From Rutidosis leptorrhynchoides (lineage: Eukaryota; Streptophyta; Magnoliopsida; Asterales; Asteraceae), in NCBI RefSeq assembly GCF_046630445.1, contig NC_092333.1:719068001-719132000 (forward strand): a stretch of 64,000 bases of DNA, read 5' to 3'. Below are positions 53,759 to 64,000 of the stretch, in pieces (position 1 is the stretch's first letter; the number at the start of each line of letters is the position of its first letter). A program made the translations under genes and the position numbers. Under the pieces are notes generated by a model, which saw only the letters and a program-made list of their open reading frames with translations, searched no databases and had not been told where the DNA came from.

Positions 53759-56532
53759 TCATTCCCAAGTGAACTCGGGTCCTCTACGAGAATTCCATCG
53801 AACCTTAACAATTGGTATCTTGTTTTGTTTAAGTCTTTTAACCTCACGATCCATTATTTCGATGGGTTCTTCGATGAATTGAAGTTTTTCGTTAATTTGG
53901 ATTTCGTCTAATGGAATAGTGAGATCTTCTTTAGCAAAACATTTCTTCAAATTCGAGACGTGGAAAGTATTATGTACAGCCGCGAGTTGTTGAGGTAACT
54001 CAAGTCGGTAAGCTACTGGTCCGACACGATCAATAATCTTGAATGGTCCAATATACCTTGGATTTAATTTCCCTCGTTTACCAAATCGAACAACGCCTTT
54101 CCAAGGTGCAACCTTAAGCATGACCATATCTCCAATTTCAAATTCTATATCTTTTCTTTTAATGTCGGCGTAGCTCTTTTGTCGACTTTGGGCGGTTTTC
54201 AACCGTTGTTGAATTTGGATGATCTTCTCGGTAGTTTCTTGCATTATCTCCGGACCCGTAATCTGTCTATCCCCCACTTCACTCCAACAAATCGGAGACC
54301 AAAGTGCTTCAAACGGCGCCATCTCAATGCTTGAATGGTAGCTGTTATTGTAGGAAAATTCTGCTAACGGTAGATGTCGATCCCAACTGTTTCCGAAATC
54401 AATAACACATGCTCGTAGCAAGTCTTCAAGCATTTGTATGGTCCTTTCACTCTGCCCATCAGTTTGTGGATGATAGGCAGTACTCATGTCTAGACGAGTT
54501 CCTAATGCTTGCTGTAATGTCTGCCAGAATCTTGAAATAAATCTGTCATCCCTATCAGAGATACTAGAGATTGGTATTCCATGTCTGGAGACGACTTCCT
54601 TCAAATACAGTCATGCTAACTTCTACATCTTGTCATCTTCTCTTATTGGCAGGAAGTGTGCTGATTTGGTGAGACGATCAACTATTACCCAAATAGTATC
54701 AAAACCACTTGCAGTCCTTGGCAATTTAGTGATGAAATCCATGGTAATGTTTTCCCATTTCCATTCCGGGATTTCGGGTTGTTGAAGTAGACCTGATAGT
54801 TTCTGATGCTCAGCTTTGACCTTAGAACACGTCAAACATTCTCCTACGTATTTAGCAACATCGGCTTTCATACTTGGCCACCAAAAATGTTTCTTGAGAT
54901 CCTTGTACATCTTCCCCGTTCCCGGATGTATTGAGTATCTGGTTTTATGAGCTTCTCTAAGTACCATTTCTCTCATATCTCCAAATTTTGGTACCCAAAT
55001 TCTTTCAGCCCTATACCGGGTTCCATCTTCCCGAATATTAAGATGCTTCTCCGATCCTTTGGGTATTTCATCCTTTAAATTTCTCTCTTTTAAAACTCCT
55101 TGTTGCGCCTCCTTTATTTGAGTAGTAAGGTTAGTGTGAATCATTATATTCATAGATTTTACACGAATGGGTTCTCTGTCCTTTCTGCTCAAGGTCGGCT
55201 ACCACATTTGCCTTCCTCGGGTGATAACGAATCTGAAAGTCGTAATCATTCAACAATTCAATCCATCTGCGCTGCCTCATGTTCAGTTGTTTCTGATTAA
55301 ATATGTGTTGAAGACTTTTGTGGTCGATATATATAATACTTTTGACCCCATATAAGTAGTGCCTCCAAGTCTTTAATGCAAAAACAACCGCTCCTAATTT
55401 CAAATCATGCGTCGTATAATTCTGCTCATGAATCTTTAATTGTCTAATAGCATAAGCAATTACTTTCGTTCGTTGCATTAATACACAACCGAGACCTTGC
55501 TTTGAGGCGTCACAATATATCACAAAATCATCATTCCCTTCAGGTAATGACAATATAGGTGCCGTAGTTAACTTTTTCTTTAACAATTGAAACGCTTTCT
55601 CTTGTTCATCTTTCCATTCAAATTTCTTCCCTTTATGCGTTAATGCAGTCAAGGGTTTTGCTATTCTGGAAAAATCTTGGATGAACCTTCTGTAGTAACC
55701 AGCTAGTCCTAAAAACTGGCGTATGTGTTTCGGAGTTTTCGGGGTTTCCCACTTTTCAACGGTTTCAATCTTTGCTGGATCCACCTGAATACCTTCTTTG
55801 TTCACTATGTGACCGAGGAATTGAACTTCTTCCAACCAAAATGCACACTTTGAAAACTTAGCGTACAGTTTTTCTTTTCTCAGCAACTCTAGCACTTTTC
55901 TCAAATGTTCTTCGTGCTCTTGATCATTCTTCGAGTAAATAAGTATGTAATCGATGAAAACAATGACAAACTTGTCAAGATATGGCCCACACACTCGGTT
56001 CATGAGGTCCATGAACACAGCTGGTATGTTAGTCAATCCAAACGGCATAACCATAAACTCGTAATGACCGTAACGCATCCTAAAAGCAGTCTTCGGAATG
56101 TCATCCTCTTTCACCCGCATTTGGTGATATCCAGAACGTAAATCGATCTTCGAATAAAAAGACGAGCCTTGTAGTTGATCAAATAAGTCGTCGATTCTCG
56201 GTAATGGGTAACGGTTCTTGATGGTAAGTTTGTTCAACTCTGTGTAGTCGATACACAACCTGAATGTGCCATCTTTCTTCTTGACAAACAGAACAGGAGC
56301 TCCCCATGGTGATGTACTTGGTCGAATGAAACCACGCTCTAAAAGTTCCTGTAACTGACTTTGTAATTCTTTCATTTCGCTGGGTGCGAGTCTGTATGGA
56401 GCACGAGCTATTGGTGCAGCTCCTGGTACAATGTCTATTTGAAATTCAACGGATCGATGTGGGGGTAATCCTGGTAATTCTTTCGAAAATACATCGGAAA
56501 ATTCTTTTGTGACGGGAACATCACTGATGTTC
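53759..56532 (-). pseudogene. E7 unit 2 pol, truncated at its 5' side
   Basis: From the break at 56532 the sequence reads the end of the protease linker ([14 protein letters not shown]), a continuous reverse transcriptase plus RNase H frame of 414 codons from MKELQSQ, then the same frameshift in ADALSRKD (near 55190), HHCC and the integrase core, and the FTWE stop. The catalytic reverse transcriptase motif is FIDYILIYS, with the second Asp changed to Tyr (GAC to TAC), so this copy is dead for that activity. Integrase has lost the YGRKCR residues (a 15-18-base deletion near 54300). The stop before LYLKEVV (near 54609) is shared with unit 1. Protease, gag and the region of the F-box ORF are absent. 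Confidence 0.92.
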
Positions 56533-57602
56533 TTAACATAATATATGCATTTATATTTATATATATATTTATACTGTTGGACTATTGGACTATTGGACTA
56601 CGAACGTTAGACTACTAACAATGGACAATTAAAATTATCACAAGTATCATAAGTATGGAATATTAATTATATATATATATCCTGACACAAGAATATTATT
56701 ATTAGGTTCGTGAATTTATCAAAAGGCCAAGTCTTATCACCATCTATTCGGAAATCATCACAAGTGAGTTATAGTCCCATTTTTACTATCTAAATTATTT
56801 TGGGATGAGAATACATGCAAAATTTATAAATGTTTTACAAAATAAGCACAAGTTCATGGAACTACATTCTACGATTGTTTTGTTATACCCGATATCTGTA
56901 CTTATTATTATTATGCTTGGTAACCTAAGAATTAGTGAAAAACACTAATTGACGCGAATCCTAAAGGTAGATCTACGGGCACCAACCACCCTCATTTTCG
57001 AATAGTGGAAATGCTTTAGTACTTCGAAGGGTTCTTGTCATACGTTTGAATAGTGGAATGTATGATGCCAGATATCTTAAGCGCTCTATGTTAAGGTCGG
57101 TTACCAAGCGACTCATCGTATGAATGATTTTTGCAGTTGTAATGATCCTGCGCATTTAATTAAATGAAATCTTGTGGCTTATTAAATGTTATGATTATTA
57201 TATAGAAATTAAACCTATGACTCACCAACATTTTGTTGACGTTTTAAGCATGTTTATTCTCAAGTGAATATTAAAAACTCTTCCGCTGTCGTATGCCAAC
57301 CCAAGGTCAAGATTTGGAGTCGGCATAATTGTTTATATTGTTTAAACTTGCATTCGGAGTATTTGTTGTAATATATTTGATCATATTGTAATGGATTGTG
57401 TAAAAACTTATTTATTTGAGGAGATTGTCTTTGATAGACAATCTAAATTATGTCATTAAGACCTTTATTCAATAATAAAGGTTATGGTTGTTTTTTTAAA
57501 AACGAATGCAAGATTTGAAAAACGTCTCATATAGAGGTCAAAACCTCGCAAAGAAACCAATTAATATGAAACGTTTATAATTAATATGAACGGGGCATTT
57601 CA
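56533..57602 (+). repeat. E8 5' LTR remnant (last about 1.07 kb)
   Basis: It ends CGGGGCATTTCA just before the primer site. It carries the shared chromovirus LTR blocks (GGTTCGTGAATT, GTGAGTTATAGTCCCATTTT, TTCTCAAGTGAATATTAAAA and CATATAGAGGTCAAAACCTCGC). The first part of the LTR is missing: at 56532/56533 the sequence switches to minus-strand E7 pol. The small ORFs here have no support. Confidence 0.82.
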
Positions 57603-57604
57603 GT

Positions 57605-57616
57605 TGGTATCCGAGC
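57605..57616 (+). other. E8 primer-binding site (initiator tRNA-Met type)
   Basis: TGGTATCCGAGC, two bases after the LTR end; identical to the E7 site. Confidence 0.85.
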
Positions 57617-57808
57617 GTTGGTCTTAGAGTATCAGAAAATTTTTCATTAGTGTGTCTAACTAATTTTTGATGCATTAGTGAGTCTGGACTTCGACCGTAA
57701 TTGTTTTAAAAATGATTGCTTAATATAATTGTTGGAAACATAAGATTATTAACATATAAATATTATAGGATATATCATTCTCTTAACGTGCCTGCTATTA
57801 TGTGATAG

Positions 57809-58345
57809 ATGACTTCATCCAATCATATAAGCATCTCTAGTGATTTAGATTTCATTTACTTATCAAGTGATTCGGAGGCTGAGTCAAAGCATACGACTTA
57901 TGAACCAACAGAAAAGTTAACTTTTGGTGCTACCATTAAAGTGGAAAATTGTTGGGAAAATTGGAAAGATTCACAATTGTTAGAAGAGGTTCCGGAAGAG
58001 GATCCGGAAGAAGATCCAGAGGAGGAACCCGAAGAAAAGGATCCTGAAGAAGTTGTGGAAATTACCGAACCACAACGTGATTTGGGAAAATCTTTGGCTG
58101 TTATACCCGATCCCAAACCCGATGAACCTATTATGACCCAAAATGTTTGTGATCATCCACCTGAACCACCTAAGAGACCAGTTTATAAAATGACCGCCCG
58201 TATAACGACTGGTGGTTTTGCTCCCAAACAATTAGCCGAAAGAACCAATTGGGAGGAATTGGAAAAAGAACTATCCAAACGAAAATCCAAACGTTTGGCC
58301 GAGAAAGAAACAACGTCAACATCTAAGAAATCTCGCCGTTTTTGA
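57809..58345 (+). CDS. E8 accessory acidic ORF between primer site and gag
   Basis: 178 intact codons begin at an ATG (MTSSNHISISSDLDFIYLSS). Features: a Ser/Asp-rich start, WKDSQLLEEVPEEDPEED and further Glu/Asp/Pro units, a Pro-rich middle (HPPEPPKRP), VYKMTARITTGGFAPKQLAE and a Lys/Arg-rich end (KRKSKRLAEK, TSKKSRRF) that could serve as a nuclear localisation signal. It is homologous to the broken E7 ORF (WxDSQxLEE, YKxTARI) and similar in placement to that of E5. Gag starts 370 bases later. The upstream ATTATGTGATAG abuts the ATG. It remains open although E8 gag and pol are broken, though its shortness alone could explain this. I recognise no domain and propose no function beyond a disordered, charged protein. 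Confidence 0.72.
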   Translation: MTSSNHISISSDLDFIYLSSDSEAESKHTTYEPTEKLTFGATIKVENCWENWKDSQLLEEVPEEDPEEDPEEEPEEKDPEEVVEITEPQRDLGKSLAVIPDPKPDEPIMTQNVCDHPPEPPKRPVYKMTARITTGGFAPKQLAERTNWEELEKELSKRKSKRLAEKETTSTSKKSRRF

Positions 58346-58716
58346 ACCATCGGCAGCTATCCTGTATTCCATGCATTGTATAATATGTATTATATTGTGT
58401 GTTTAAGTTTGTAAGAAAATCCGCAATGTAATTTTCCTTATGATTGTATAATAATAAGAATAAGCATGGAAGGTTTATTATTATTATTACAACTTATTAT
58501 TACGTAGTAACGTAATAACTTACCATAGTTTTTCATATTAGAATTTTAGTAGTTAATTTGTGTGTTAGCTGCTAAGTATGAACATTATTATAGTTATAAA
58601 ATGCTAATATGAAGAAAAGGCTTTTATAAAAATAAGTTCATATTAAGCTACAAAATACTTGTTGGCTACTTCTAAAAATTCTATATGATTAACTCATTCG
58701 GATATTTTTGAAGGAA
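58346..58716 (+). other. E8 spacer between accessory ORF and gag
   Basis: No ORF. From about 58525 (AGTTTTTCATATTAG, then TTAGCTGCTAAGTATGAAC) it aligns with the DNA just upstream of E7 gag (48199-48390). This marks the empty site in which E7 carries the F-box ORF. Confidence 0.65.
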
Positions 58717-59960
58717 ATGGCTCCTCCAGCTACTAGACAACAACAATTAAACACAGAAGAACTTCAAGCTTTTGCTGCAAATATGGCTGCAGTGGTGAAT
58801 GCAATGAACAACAATAACCAATCGGGTTCCAGCAGTGGAGGAAACAATGGCAACTGGGTAGGATGTTCCTACAAAGCTTTTATAGCCTGTAAACCCAATG
58901 AGTTTGAAGGAACTGAAGGACCCGTTGGACTACAGTGGTGGACAGAGAAGGTTGAAGCCGTGTTCGCAATTAGCAACTGCGCAGAAGAGGATAAATTTAA
59001 GTATGCCACACATACTTTCAGGGGTACTGCTTTGACATGGTGGAATACCTACATGGATTACGTAGGACAGAATACCGCCTACGCACTTCCATGGTCCGCT
59101 TTCAAGCACATGATGACGGAAGAGTACCGCCCCAGAACCGAAATCAACAAGCTCAAGGAAGAGCTTAAAGCACTGACAACCCAAGGGTTAGACGTCATTA
59201 CCTACGAGCAACGTTTCAACGAACTGGTTTTAATGTGTCCTGGAGTATTTGAGGATGAAGAGGCAAAAATTGAAGCGTTCATAAAAGGGTTGCCGGAACG
59301 AATCCAAGAGCATGTAGGTGCTAACGACCCTGCAATAATGCAGAAAGCGAGTCGTATAGCCCACAAATTGATAGGCCAAATTACAGGAAGGATAAAGAAA
59401 GAGGCGGCCGAGGAGGCCATAATGAAACAGGGGAAAAGAAAGTGGGAGGAAAGCGGTGATCAGGGTCACCAGTACAACAACAACAATCAAAACAACATTA
59501 CAACAACAATCGCAACCACCCCAACAACAACAATAATCGCAACAACAACCGCAACAATAACTGCAACAACCATTCCAATAATAATAACAACAACAACAAT
59601 CCCAATCACAACAATAACAACAACAAACGTCTCAACAACAATAACCCTAACAACAACAACGACGACAACAAAAAGCAAAGGACTATATGCCCAAGGTGTG
59701 ATACGTTTCATCCAGAATGGTTTTGTAGAGAATTATGTACCAAGTGCAATAGGAATGGCCATATTGCGGCAAAGTGTGAAGTCTACAGACCAAATAGAAA
59801 CAGAGGAGCAAATAATTCCGGAATAAATAATAACGGCGTTGTTTGCTATGGATGTGGAAAACCGGACCATACCATAAACCAGTGCCGGAATGGAAATAGG
59901 CAAGGCCATGGGAGAGCTTTCAACATTAATGTTGAGAAAGCACAGGAAGACTCGGAACTT
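58717..59960 (+). pseudogene. E8 gag, frameshifted in the Asn-rich region
   Basis: It starts MAPPATRQQQLNTEE at the ATG at 58717, eight bases after the conserved TTTTTGAAGGAA. CSYKAFIACKPNEFEGTEG and WWTEKVEAVFAISNC, YGVF-like spacing and RRTEINK-type blocks are chromovirus gag; unlike E7 it has Trp intact after AYALP. Near 59487, inside CAA/AAC runs, the frame slips: the first frame then reads Thr/Ile repeats, while another frame reads the expected Asn runs and two zinc knuckles ([14 protein letters not shown] and [14 protein letters not shown], both intact) followed by [14 protein letters not shown]. The slip is most likely replication slippage. It fuses onward into pol. Confidence 0.88.
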
Positions 59961-62900
59961 GTTACGGGTACGTTTCTTATCAACAATACACCTGCTTATG
60001 TTTTATTTGATTCGGGTGCCGATAGAAGTTATATGAGTAGAGAATTTTATACCAAATTAAATTGCCCGTTAACGCCTTTGGATAAAAAGTGTATAGTTGA
60101 AGTAGTAAACGGTAAACTAATTAAGGTTGATAAAATTTTCCGAAATCGAAAAATTAGTTTAGTTAGCGAAACGTTTGCAATTTATTTAATACCGGTGGAA
60201 TTGGGAAGCTTCGACGTAATTATTGGAATGGACTGGATGTCCAAGGTGAAAGCCGAAGTTGTTTGTCATGAGAAGGCGATTCGCATTCCGAGAGAAAACG
60301 GGTTACCCTTAATGGTGTACGGAGAAAAGGGTAATACCAAATTAAATCTTATTAGTAGTTTGAAGGCGCGCAAACTAATAAGAAAAGGTTGCTATGCCAT
60401 ACTAGCACACGTCGAGAAGGTTGAAAAAGAAGAAAAGAAAATCGATGACGTTCCTGTTGCAAGAGAATTTCCTGAAGTGTTTCCGGATGAATTACCGGGA
60501 CTACCTCCACACCGATCCATTGAATTCCAAATAGATCTTGTACCAGGAGCCGTACCAATAGCTCGTGCTCCATATAGACTTGCGTCCACCAAAATGAAAG
60601 AATTACAAAGTCAGCTACAAGAATTATTAGAACGTGGTTTTATCCGACTGAGTACGTCATCATGGGGAGCTCCAATTTTGTTCGTTAAAAAGAAAGATGG
60701 GTCTTTTCGCATGTGTATCGATTACCGTGAGCTGAACAAAGTAACCATCAAAAACCGATACCCTTTACGTCGAATCGACGACCTATTTGATCAACTCCAA
60801 GGTTCGAGCGTATACTCCAAAATCGACTTAAGGTCGGGTTATCATCAACTGAGGGTTAAAGAAGCTGATATACCAAAAATAGCCTTCAGAACTCGTTATG
60901 GCCACTACGAATTCATGGTTATGCCATTCGGTTTAACCAATGCACCCGTAGTTTTCATGGATCTCATGCACCGAGTATGTAGTCCATATTTAGATAAGTT
61001 TGTTATTGTCTTTATTGATGACATTCTTATCTATTCGAAGAATAACCAAGAACACGAACACCACTTGAGACTTGTGTTAGAGTTGTTAAGAAAAGAACAA
61101 ATTTATGCAAAATTCTCTAAGTGCGCTTTTTGGTTAAATGAAGTACAATTTCTTAGCCACGTAGTCAGTAGTAATGGAATCAAAGTTGATCCCGCCAAGA
61201 TTGAAGCCATCAAAAATTGGGAGACCCCTAAAACTCCAACGCAAATACGTTAATTTTTGGGTCTATCCGGTTATTATAGGAGATTTATTCAAGATTTCTC
61301 CCGTGTAGCCAAACCTTTAACTGCCTTGACACATAAGGGGAAGAAGTATGAATGGACTTCCGAACAAGAGGGTGCCTTCCAATTGTTGAAAAAGAAGTTG
61401 ACTACGACACCTATTTTATCGTTACCTGATGGAATGGAAGATTTTGTTATTTACTGCAACGCATCAAGAATGGGTTTTGGGTGTGTTCTTATGCAACGGA
61501 ATAAGGTGATTGCATATGCTTCTCGACAACTCAAAATTCATGAACAAAACTACACCACACATGATCTGGAATTGGGCGCCGTTGTTTTTGCATTAAAGAT
61601 GTGGAGACATTATTTGTATGGGGTCAAGTTTATCGTATACACCGACCACAAAAGTCTTCAACATATTTTAAATCAAAAGCAACTAAACATGAGGCAGTGT
61701 AGATGGGTTGAGCTGCTAAATGATTATGATTGTGAAATCCGTTACCACTCGGGGAAAGCGAATGTGGTAGCCGATGCCTTGAGTCGAAAGGAAAGAGAAC
61801 CTATTCGAGTAAAAGCTATGAACATGATTATTCATACTAATCTTACTACTCGAATAAAAGAGGCACAACAGGATGTTTTGAAGGAAGGAATTTTTGGAAA
61901 GGAAATACCCAAAGGATTAGAAAAATAGCTTAATATTCGGGAAGACGGAACCAGGTATTTAGCTGAAAGAATTTGGGTACCAAAGAATGGGGATTTGAGG
62001 AAAGTGGTACTAGATGAAGCACATAAAACCAGATATTCAATACATCCCGGAGCGGGAAAAATGTACCAAGACCTCAAGAGAAACTTTTGGTGGCCAGGAA
62101 TGAAGGCCGATATAGCCACATATGTAAGAGCATGTTTGACTTGTTCTAAAGTCAAAGCTGAACATCAGAAACTATCTGGTCTACTCCAATAACCTGAAAT
62201 CCCAGAATGGAAATGGGAAAACATTACCATAGATTTCATCGCTAAGTTACCGAGAACTGCAGGTGGTTATGATATGATTTGGGTAATAGTTGATCGTCTT
62301 ACTAAGTCAGAACACTTTTTGCCAATAAAAGAAGAGGATGGTATAGAGAAATTAGCACGATTATACCTGAAAGAAGTTGTTTCTAGACATGGTATACCAA
62401 TCTCTATTATCTCTGATCGTGATAGCAGATTTACTTCCAGATTCTGGCAGGCATTACACGAAGCGTTGGGAACTTGTCTAGATTTAAGTACTGCCTATCA
62501 CCTACAAACTGATGGGCAGAGTGAAAGGACAATTCAGACACTTGAAGACATGCTACGAGCATGTGTTATTGATTTTGGAAGCAGTTGGGATCGACATCTA
62601 CCATTATCTGAGTTTTCCTACAACAACAGCTATCATTCTAGTACTGAGGCGGCACCATTCGAGGCACTTTATGGGAGGAAGTGCAGGTCTCTGATTTGTT
62701 GGAGTGATGTGGGGGATAAACAGATTACAGGTCCGGAAATTATCCAAGAAACCACTGATAAAATCATTCAGATCCAGCAACGATTGAAAACAGCCCGGAG
62801 TCGACAAAAGAGCTATGCGGATGTTAGAAGAAAACCTTTAGAGTTTGAGGAAGGTGGTATGGTTATGCTTAAGGTATCACCTTGGAAAGGTGTTATTCGT

Positions 62901-63281
62901 TTTGGAAAGCGGGGGAAATGGAGCCCAAGATACATTGGGACATTCAAGATTGAAAAACGCATTGGGCCGGTGGCCTATCGACTTGAGCTACCTACACAAT
63001 TAGAAAAGATTCACAACACCTTCCATGTTTCAAACCTGAAGAAATGCCTAGCTACTGAAGATCTAATTATTCCTTTAGACGAGATTAAAATTGACGAGAA
63101 ACTAAATTTCGTCGAAGAACCCGTCGAAATTATGGATCGTGAGGTCAAACGACTCAAACAAAGTAAGATACCAATCGTTAAGGTTCGATGGAATACTCGT
63201 AGAGGACCTGAATTCACTTGGGAATGAGAAGACCAAATGAAGCTGAAGTACCCACATTTGTTTTCCGATATCGCACGTTAA
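59961..63281 (+). pseudogene. E8 pol (protease to chromodomain), four stops
   Basis: One frame runs the whole length. Retropepsin ([15 protein letters not shown]), reverse transcriptase ([13 protein letters not shown], catalytic FIDDILIYS intact), RNase H ([13 protein letters not shown], where the usual first Asp of CDAS is Asn), HHCC ([18 protein letters not shown]), the integrase core (Asp in [28 protein letters not shown]), the GTF variant of the GPF module, and a chromodomain-like end. Stops: TAA for CAA near 61251, TAG near 61926, TAA for CAA near 62190 and TGA for CGA after FTWE (63225); the original frame would end at TAA 63279. There are no frameshifts in pol, so this is the least decayed full-length pol in the window. 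Confidence 0.93.
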
Positions 63282-63289
63282 CTAGGTAC

Positions 63290-63332
63290 TATTCTAAATT
63301 TTGGGACAAAATTTAATTTAACGGGTGTGTAA
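63290..63332 (+). other. E8 polypurine tract
   Basis: A decayed ATTTTGGGACAAAATTT (from TTTCGGGACGAAA, two C/G to T/A changes) followed by ACGGGTGTGTAA abuts the LTR start. Confidence 0.7.
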
Positions 63333-64000
63333 TGTAACGACCCGGATTTTTCCGCTAATATATTGAAGATTAATATTTACATAATTAATGTTTCCAATAT
63401 GTTAAGCAATCAAACTCATTAAGAATTGGTTATTTGCAATGAATTTTATACAAATGTTTGGCCACCCAGTTTGTCTGACGATTCACGAACGTCATAAATT
63501 GAAATAATTATATAATGATGTATATATGGATATATATATACTTATGATTTGTTAAAATGATATTTAAGTATCTCATTATATATAATAACAATTGGTTATA
63601 TACATAAAATGAGATTACTAACTTAAAGACTTCAAGACTATATACATATATATAACGATTAACGTTGTAATAACTTCTAAATTAAAATGTATGTATATGT
63701 ATTGTATTAATATGTATTAATACACTTTTGAAAGACTTAATAATATATATCAATATATTTATACTCAATAAAGATAGCTATACTCATTTTCTCATTCAAT
63801 TTTATCAAGAATCATATTCGTATTCATACGATATTTATACCCGTATCATACCCAGCTTCTATACGTATTTACTATGGGTATATACATACCAAATCATTGA
63901 TCTTAGCAGCCCTCAATCAGTTGTGAGACATGTATAAACATGATGTAGACTTGTGGGAACCATGGCTTGGAAACTAGTATGACTAAATGCATAAAATTAC
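63333..64000 (+). repeat. E8 3' LTR, first 668 bases (runs out of the window)
   Basis: It starts TGTAACGACCCGG. It resembles the first part of the E1 LTR (GATTAATATTTACATAA, AGCAATC, the CTTAGCAGCC and TGTGGGAACCAT blocks), so E1 and E8 LTRs are related. The part missing from the 5' LTR remnant is the part visible here, so the two E8 LTR pieces barely overlap. Confidence 0.85.

Overview
This window is nuclear DNA of a flowering plant, most likely a eudicot. Family-level placement (Asteraceae is my guess) is inference only. The evidence is one intron-containing BURP-domain gene set in AT-rich, retrotransposon-dominated sequence. The retrotransposons are plant-specific Ty3/gypsy lineages: chromoviruses of Tekay/Del type with long LTRs and an initiator-tRNA-Met primer site, and Athila-type elements with a TGGCGCCGCTGCCGGGGA-like primer site. 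I saw no bacterial operons, rRNA, tRNA genes or CRISPR arrays.

Layout. E1 (2-4332, +): 3' end of a chromovirus (RNase H end, integrase, chromodomain) plus its complete 3' LTR, inserted into the gag of E2. E2 (4333 to about 10460, -): Athila gag, leader, primer site and an LTR that has element-internal sequence on both sides. E3 (about 10461-13913, +): 5'-truncated solo LTR of the E7 family. 13914-21306: the gene-bearing island, with a three-copy 207-bp tandem repeat, the BURP gene (exons 15783-15833 and 17128-17958) whose intron carries a TRIM-like mini-retrotransposon with a perfect GTTTT target duplication, and a minus-strand Athila/Tat-like LTR (E4) ending at 21165. E5 (21307-30506, +): nearly complete but decayed chromovirus whose 3' LTR is cut by E6. 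E6 (30507-39988, +): Athila with LTR, leader, gag, pol and a small post-pol ORF, cut by E7. E7 (39989-56532, -): chromovirus in tandem form LTR-internal-LTR-internal, the second internal region truncated. E8 (56533-64000, +): chromovirus with a 5' LTR remnant, an accessory acidic ORF, gag, pol and the start of the 3' LTR.

Most noteworthy. The complete internal region of E7 carries, between its primer site and gag, an intact 226-codon intronless ORF that reads as a plant F-box protein (F-box plus Sel1/TPR-like region, At2g35280-like). This looks like a host gene captured by a chromovirus. E5, E7 and E8 also share an acidic, Glu/Pro-rich ORF just after the primer site, which canonical gag-pol does not account for. 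The Athila-type LTRs begin with a perfect hairpin whose stem sequence differs between families while its shape is kept, and their TATA boxes lie just downstream of near-perfect GC-rich palindromes or motif arrays.

How the parts work together. The only clear host gene is the BURP gene, whose product is predicted to be secreted. Everything else is layered retrotransposon insertion. The nesting order reads E4, then E5, then E6, then E7, with E1 inside E2. Most coding regions are inactivated, mainly by CAA/CAG/CGA to stop changes, as expected for methylated cytosines that deaminate over time.
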